DNA from: Topomyia yanbarensis
Lineage: Eukaryota; Arthropoda; Insecta; Diptera; Culicidae
Direction of reading: 5' to 3'
Length of the DNA stretch: 64,000 nucleotides
Assembly (NCBI RefSeq): GCF_030247195.1
Contig: NC_080671.1
Span: 102,907,845-102,971,844, forward strand
Each line of letters begins with the position of its first letter. The stretch's first letter is position 1. The notes under the pieces were generated by a model. That model ran no database searches. It was not told the DNA's origin and saw nothing but the letters and a program-made list of their open reading frames with translations. The position numbers and the translations under genes were made by a program. Below are positions 60,331 to 64,000 of the stretch, in pieces.

Positions 60331-60595
60331 ATATTCTTTAAATTTGGGAGTCCCTATGAGACAACTTTTCAGATAGACTAGCACAATGCTCTACAAAATT
60401 GTAAACCAATAATTTTCAATTTTTAAGTAACGTTACTGAAGAAACCAAATTTCCATCTCAATTGGTTCATGTATTATTTTACTCAATCAAATGGTGAAGG
60501 ATGAGTTCAAAACGGTTGCTTAACTTATTTGAAAAGGCTAGTAAATCATCGATTTGCGTTGTGACTTCATCTCATCAGTATTTAGTAGGCCGACG

Positions 60596-61032
60596 CACAG
60601 TGGGACGGAATCAAAAAAAGCCGGACTTTGATATTTGCGACGAAACTATTGGTTATGGCACTTTGATGTCTTCGGAAAGGTTTCTTCATTTTTTAAGTAG
60701 TTTAATATAATGTTGGAAAAATTTTATTTAAGGGGGTATATACGCAGATAAAAAAATAACTTTGCCAAAATTGATAGTCATGTATGGAAAGTTTGTAGAC
60801 GAAATGATTTTATGAAACTTTGTTGAAGTAGCGATATGGCTATCTGTTAAGCGAAAAAAGTTATTGGGTGAAATTGAAGTACATGTCGGAATACCCCCTT
60901 AAAAAGTGTTTTTTTCATTGTAACTTTATTATTTGATTTTTTACAGTTTCTCGTTATTCTAAAAAGTTGTTGATGCTTTCAAAACACACCTTTTTGCGAA
61001 ATAGACCAACTTTTTGATTCCGTCCCACTGTG
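60596..61032. mobile_element. Transib-like non-autonomous element with CACAGTG ends (T2)
   Basis: Ends are CACAGTGGGACGGAATCAAA on the left and its inverted copy on the right (TTTGATTCCGTCCCACTGTG). Perfect 5-bp flanks CGACG lie at 60,591-60,595 and 61,033-61,037. The body is 437 bp and has no coding frame. The GC-rich 5-bp duplication and heptamer-like end are as in T1, but the sequence beyond the heptamer differs, so it is a separate family. Confidence 0.65.
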
Positions 61033-61248
61033 CGACGTGGGCACTTAGATATACGCTAAATTTAAAAAAGAACACTACTCGTGTTCACAAGCAAACCATT
61101 GATGTCCAGCAAGAAGAGAAATTCTGATTAATCATCTTATCTTTATATGAATGTATAAGGTCGCTACAAAAGAAAACGAATTTAATTTGACATGAAAGCC
61201 ATTTTTGACAAACTGACGTACTGGTGCAATGCTGTCTGAGAAACGCTC

Positions 61249-61453
61249 TTAAGGTTGGAAAGAGAATGGGCACAAATCGAAAACGAAAAAAGCAGTTTTT
61301 TCCATACCGTGTGTTAGGTCTTCATAAAAATCAATCAGCTTATGTAGAATGTTGTTACAGTACTGCTGGTTGATTTTTATGAAGATCTAACACACCATGG
61401 AAAAAACTGCTTTTTTCGTTTTTGATTTTTGCCCATTCTCTGTTCAATCTTAA
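61249..61453. mobile_element. TTAA-flanked near-perfect hairpin MITE
   Basis: TTAA at 61,249 and 61,450. Arms of about 85 bp pair almost perfectly: GGTTGGAAAGAGAATGGGCA, ACGAAAAAAGCAGTTTTTTC, TGTGTTAGGTCTTCATAAAA. The loop is about 25 bp. It would form a long stem if transcribed. The superfamily is piggyBac-like by target only. Confidence 0.6.
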
Positions 61454-62212
61454 TCTGTTGGCTCCTGGTCTCTACTACCCCTTCCGACCCCGAAGTTCGA
61501 GCGTTCTTGTTACAAAGGATTGTGATAATACTACACACAATATGGCGCATTTATTTAGCACACTTTTCTTGTTATTTCAAAAATCTTTACCGTGAACTAT
61601 CCATGACAGCGCGTAACAAAAAAGTCGCACTATGTGCTAAGGTTGGATTCTGAAAACATATAGCTTGTTTTTAATGTGATGATGTTGGTCCCATCTCATA
61701 CCCTCTTTATATTAAAAAATATAAACATTAAATATTAAAAAAATTGCAACCTGCACCAACGACGCTGTTCATGAAAAAGTGACACTGTCCAAATTTGGAC
61801 GAAATCGGTTAACCCTAACCCCTCCCCCACAGATCTTTAAGTTTGTATGGAATTTTTGGACAAAATGCATGGGGAAGCACTCGCCGTTCACAAAATTGCC
61901 GCTAGATGCCGTTGTGAACAACTGAACACGGATTTAGGAAGAAGTTCAGCTTTGGAAAATATGGCGAACAACTTTGTCAAGGACTGCAGGACAATCCAAC
62001 CAACCGTTAAATAGTTATTAACGTTTAAATTTGGATACTGTTGTTTAACATTCGCAAAGAGCATATTCCGCTCTTCTCATTTATGTGAACCACGCCCAAG
62101 GGTAGGGCAACGTTAGAGACAACTCGTATATCTCTGAAATGACGAAAAATAGAAAGTTATGTTGTGCCTCAAAGTTGTAGAAGAATGAGTGGGCATCCAT
62201 GAAATTTGCGTT
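61454..62212. other. Featureless sequence
   Basis: No frame, repeat or terminal structure recognised. Confidence 0.4.
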
Positions 62213-63047
62213 TCGACTTCGTCTCATCAGAATCCGGCACTAACTTAGACACAAAGGTAGCGTCGGATTGATGTTAGGTCCAAAAAACGAATACACGATT
62301 TGTGTTCCTGAGCAAGTCTCTAGTCATGCGTGATGACGGCGCCGGTGGTTGAGTGGTAAGCGTGACCGTCACTCATTCCACTTGGCCTGGATTCAATTCC
62401 AGCAGAGATCTTTGAAATTTTTCTGAGGTGAAAAATCTGTGGTCATGTCTTCCTTAGGAAGGGAAATAAAGCCATTGATCTCCGGTCCACGAGTTGATGA
62501 ATCGATATCTAGTCCAGATAGTGGAGACACCTCTCTGGCGTCGGTAATGAAGAAGTAGAATCCAACTTCTATACTTACTAACAAATATCCTCCTCTCGTG
62601 ATACTGATGGAGTGCGCAATAGCATATGCGGCCTCTAGCAAAAGCAAGTATCGGACTAACCATTCCGCGATCTACGTTCGGCCCTGGTCGGCGCCGTTAT
62701 TTATCAATAAACACTTTCGGATTACCAGGAGTTGCACATTGGAAGATGTTTCGCTACTCCCAAGCATAATTATCTACTGATTCCCTGGGCAACTTCCGCT
62801 AGTCCAGATCGATAACGGAGTAGCAGCCAGGGGTGGTCGCACAAGCTCAAGCTCAAACAAGCCAGTCCCTAGTTATGCGTGATGTCCCGCAAGAAAAGGA
62901 ATTCTAATTAAGCTGATGAGAATTAATAAAATCGAAACCTGCTTTGGCTTAGCAAGTCAACGCAATATGTACTATCAGTGATTCTCAACCTGGGGTTCGC
63001 AGACTGTCACTAAGTTAGTGTCGGATTCTGATGAGACGAAGTCGAAA
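62213..63047. mobile_element. TIR element with TTTCGACTTCGTCTCATC ends, hosting a SINE
   Basis: Left TTTCGACTTCGTCTCATCAG pairs with right CTGATGAGACGAAGTCGAAA (20 of 20), and ACTAACTTAG with CTAAGTTAGT just inside. Removing the SINE leaves about 290 bp, similar to the 367-bp relative at 49,102-49,468. Confidence 0.65.
62336..62863 (+). mobile_element. Long tRNA-related SINE, plus strand
   Basis: Starts ACGGCGCCGGTGGTTGAGTG, has box-A-like TGGTTGAGTGGTAAGCG and box-B-like GGATTCAATTCC, and ends GCTCAAGCTCAAAC. Flanked by a 21-bp duplication with two mismatches (62,315-62,335 and 62,864-62,884). Homologous to the minus-strand copy at 34,236-34,787. The diverged duplication suggests this copy is older. 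Confidence 0.75.
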
Positions 63048-64000
63048 TGTAAATTCCATAATAAATTTAGTTATATGTTTTGTTCTTTTCACGGGTAAAG
63101 ATGGTTTAAACAATTTTCTCCATAATGAAGAAAAAATAGTTTTCACGGAAATTTTTATTCACTTAAGAGAAATAAAGCATAGTGACCAGGCTTGCGAAAT
63201 GTACCGGAGAACGACACGAATGAGCAGACAGCCATACAACACAACTGGCGGCAGCCGCCGACTGCCCAGTACTGTAGCAGCAGCGACTGGAAATGTCATG
63301 GATCTCATAACATTTCCATTCGGGAATGTTATGTTCGTTCTGTTCTGTAAGCTGTCTTTTTCTCCCGAGTCCGAGATAGACCCGTTGTGGTAAACAGCTA
63401 CTCTTTCCCCATGCTGTCACCAATGAGGACGACAGTTCAGTTTACGCTATGCGTTGGGATTAGTTTTGCCTGTCGGCGCTCACCAAATCACAACAAACAC
63501 ATGCTACATCATCGCTTCGCTGTGCGGCGGAAATTTTCGTTTCTTTTATTTTCGCTTTCTGTCTCTGGAGCTCATGTAAGCGAACAGTACTTTAGTATCC
63601 TGTTCACTTGGTTTATTAGTGTTACTTTGCATGTTGCTTAGACCCGTTTACCGAATGTTTATGGGTGTTCGCTGTTCAATCATGTGATTACTGATATACA
63701 AAAAGGGGAGGGAGAGAAAATTTAATTTTAAAACTTTACGATTTATTTGCAAGTGCACCTACCAAGAACCGCTTTATTGTATCTAACAGTAAGATGGGAT
63801 CTTTCCTTTATATCTTTGAATGGATTAAAATGCCGAAAGTAACGTTAAATTTCACCATAATTTTTCCGAAAGAGCTCAATCATAGTAAAATTTTCAAAAT
63901 AAATTTTAATCATCAGCAAGGACTGTTACATCACATGGTAGTTAGTTTCGACTTGTAATTTGCACGATATTGTATAAAGAAACTAACCCAGTGGTGAAAG
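63048..64000. other. Featureless sequence at the window end
   Basis: Short frames only, none with recognisable similarity or splice context. Confidence 0.4.

Noticed and set aside
51733..64000. Alternative 3' PTEN exon with a PDZ-ligand terminus
   Set aside because: Expected if the internal donor is used, but no phase-1 exon ending in a recognisable motif could be identified by eye.

Overview
This is a window of a eukaryotic nuclear genome, almost certainly an insect and most likely a culicine mosquito (Aedes-like). Three things point there: spliced exons with GT/AG borders, a PTEN gene with a long glutamine/serine-rich tail, and introns packed with RTE (JAM1-like), I-clade and Loa/I-type LINEs, tRNA-derived SINEs and TTAA-flanked MITEs. 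The species call is inference. There is no sign of bacterial sequence.

The only host gene I can support is PTEN, on the + strand. Five coding exons are visible: 7632-7776, 36800-36987, 37056-37299, 37381-37478 and 49603-51732. They join in frame to give 934 residues: the second half of the phosphatase domain with the [11 protein letters not shown]-loop, the C2 domain, and a low-complexity C-terminal tail of about 700 residues. The N-terminal exons (about the first 80 residues by comparison with human PTEN) were not found and are probably upstream of the window. Two introns are very large (29.0 kb and 12.1 kb), and nearly everything else here is mobile or repetitive DNA in those introns or around the 3' end.

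Layout: 1-7631 is upstream intron with a degraded LINE 5' region and ORF1, a TTAA MITE and a 117-bp minisatellite. 7777-36799 is a giant intron with a broken RTE LINE (10.1-13.5 kb), a 1.07-kb inverted-repeat element with CACAGTG ends and 5-bp duplications (15.7-16.8 kb), a full-length I-clade LINE with both frames open and a 14-bp target duplication (18151-24523, - strand), several MITEs and two SINEs. 37479-49602 is a second large intron with nested TTAA MITEs inside a LINE 5' region, ORF1 remnants, a degraded opposite-strand LINE and a second copy of the 117-bp minisatellite. Downstream of the stop codon lie a 2.1-kb foldback of two oppositely oriented tandem arrays, an RTE element (55955-60317, 13-bp duplication) containing a nested LINE, another CACAGTG element, a TTAA hairpin, and a SINE nested in a TIR element.

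Points of most interest: the apparently intact I-clade LINE; two Transib-like non-autonomous elements whose ends begin with the RAG recombination-signal heptamer; the foldback satellite just 3' of PTEN; a strong unused splice donor inside the last PTEN exon, suggesting alternative C-termini; and repeated nested insertions that can be read as relative dates.
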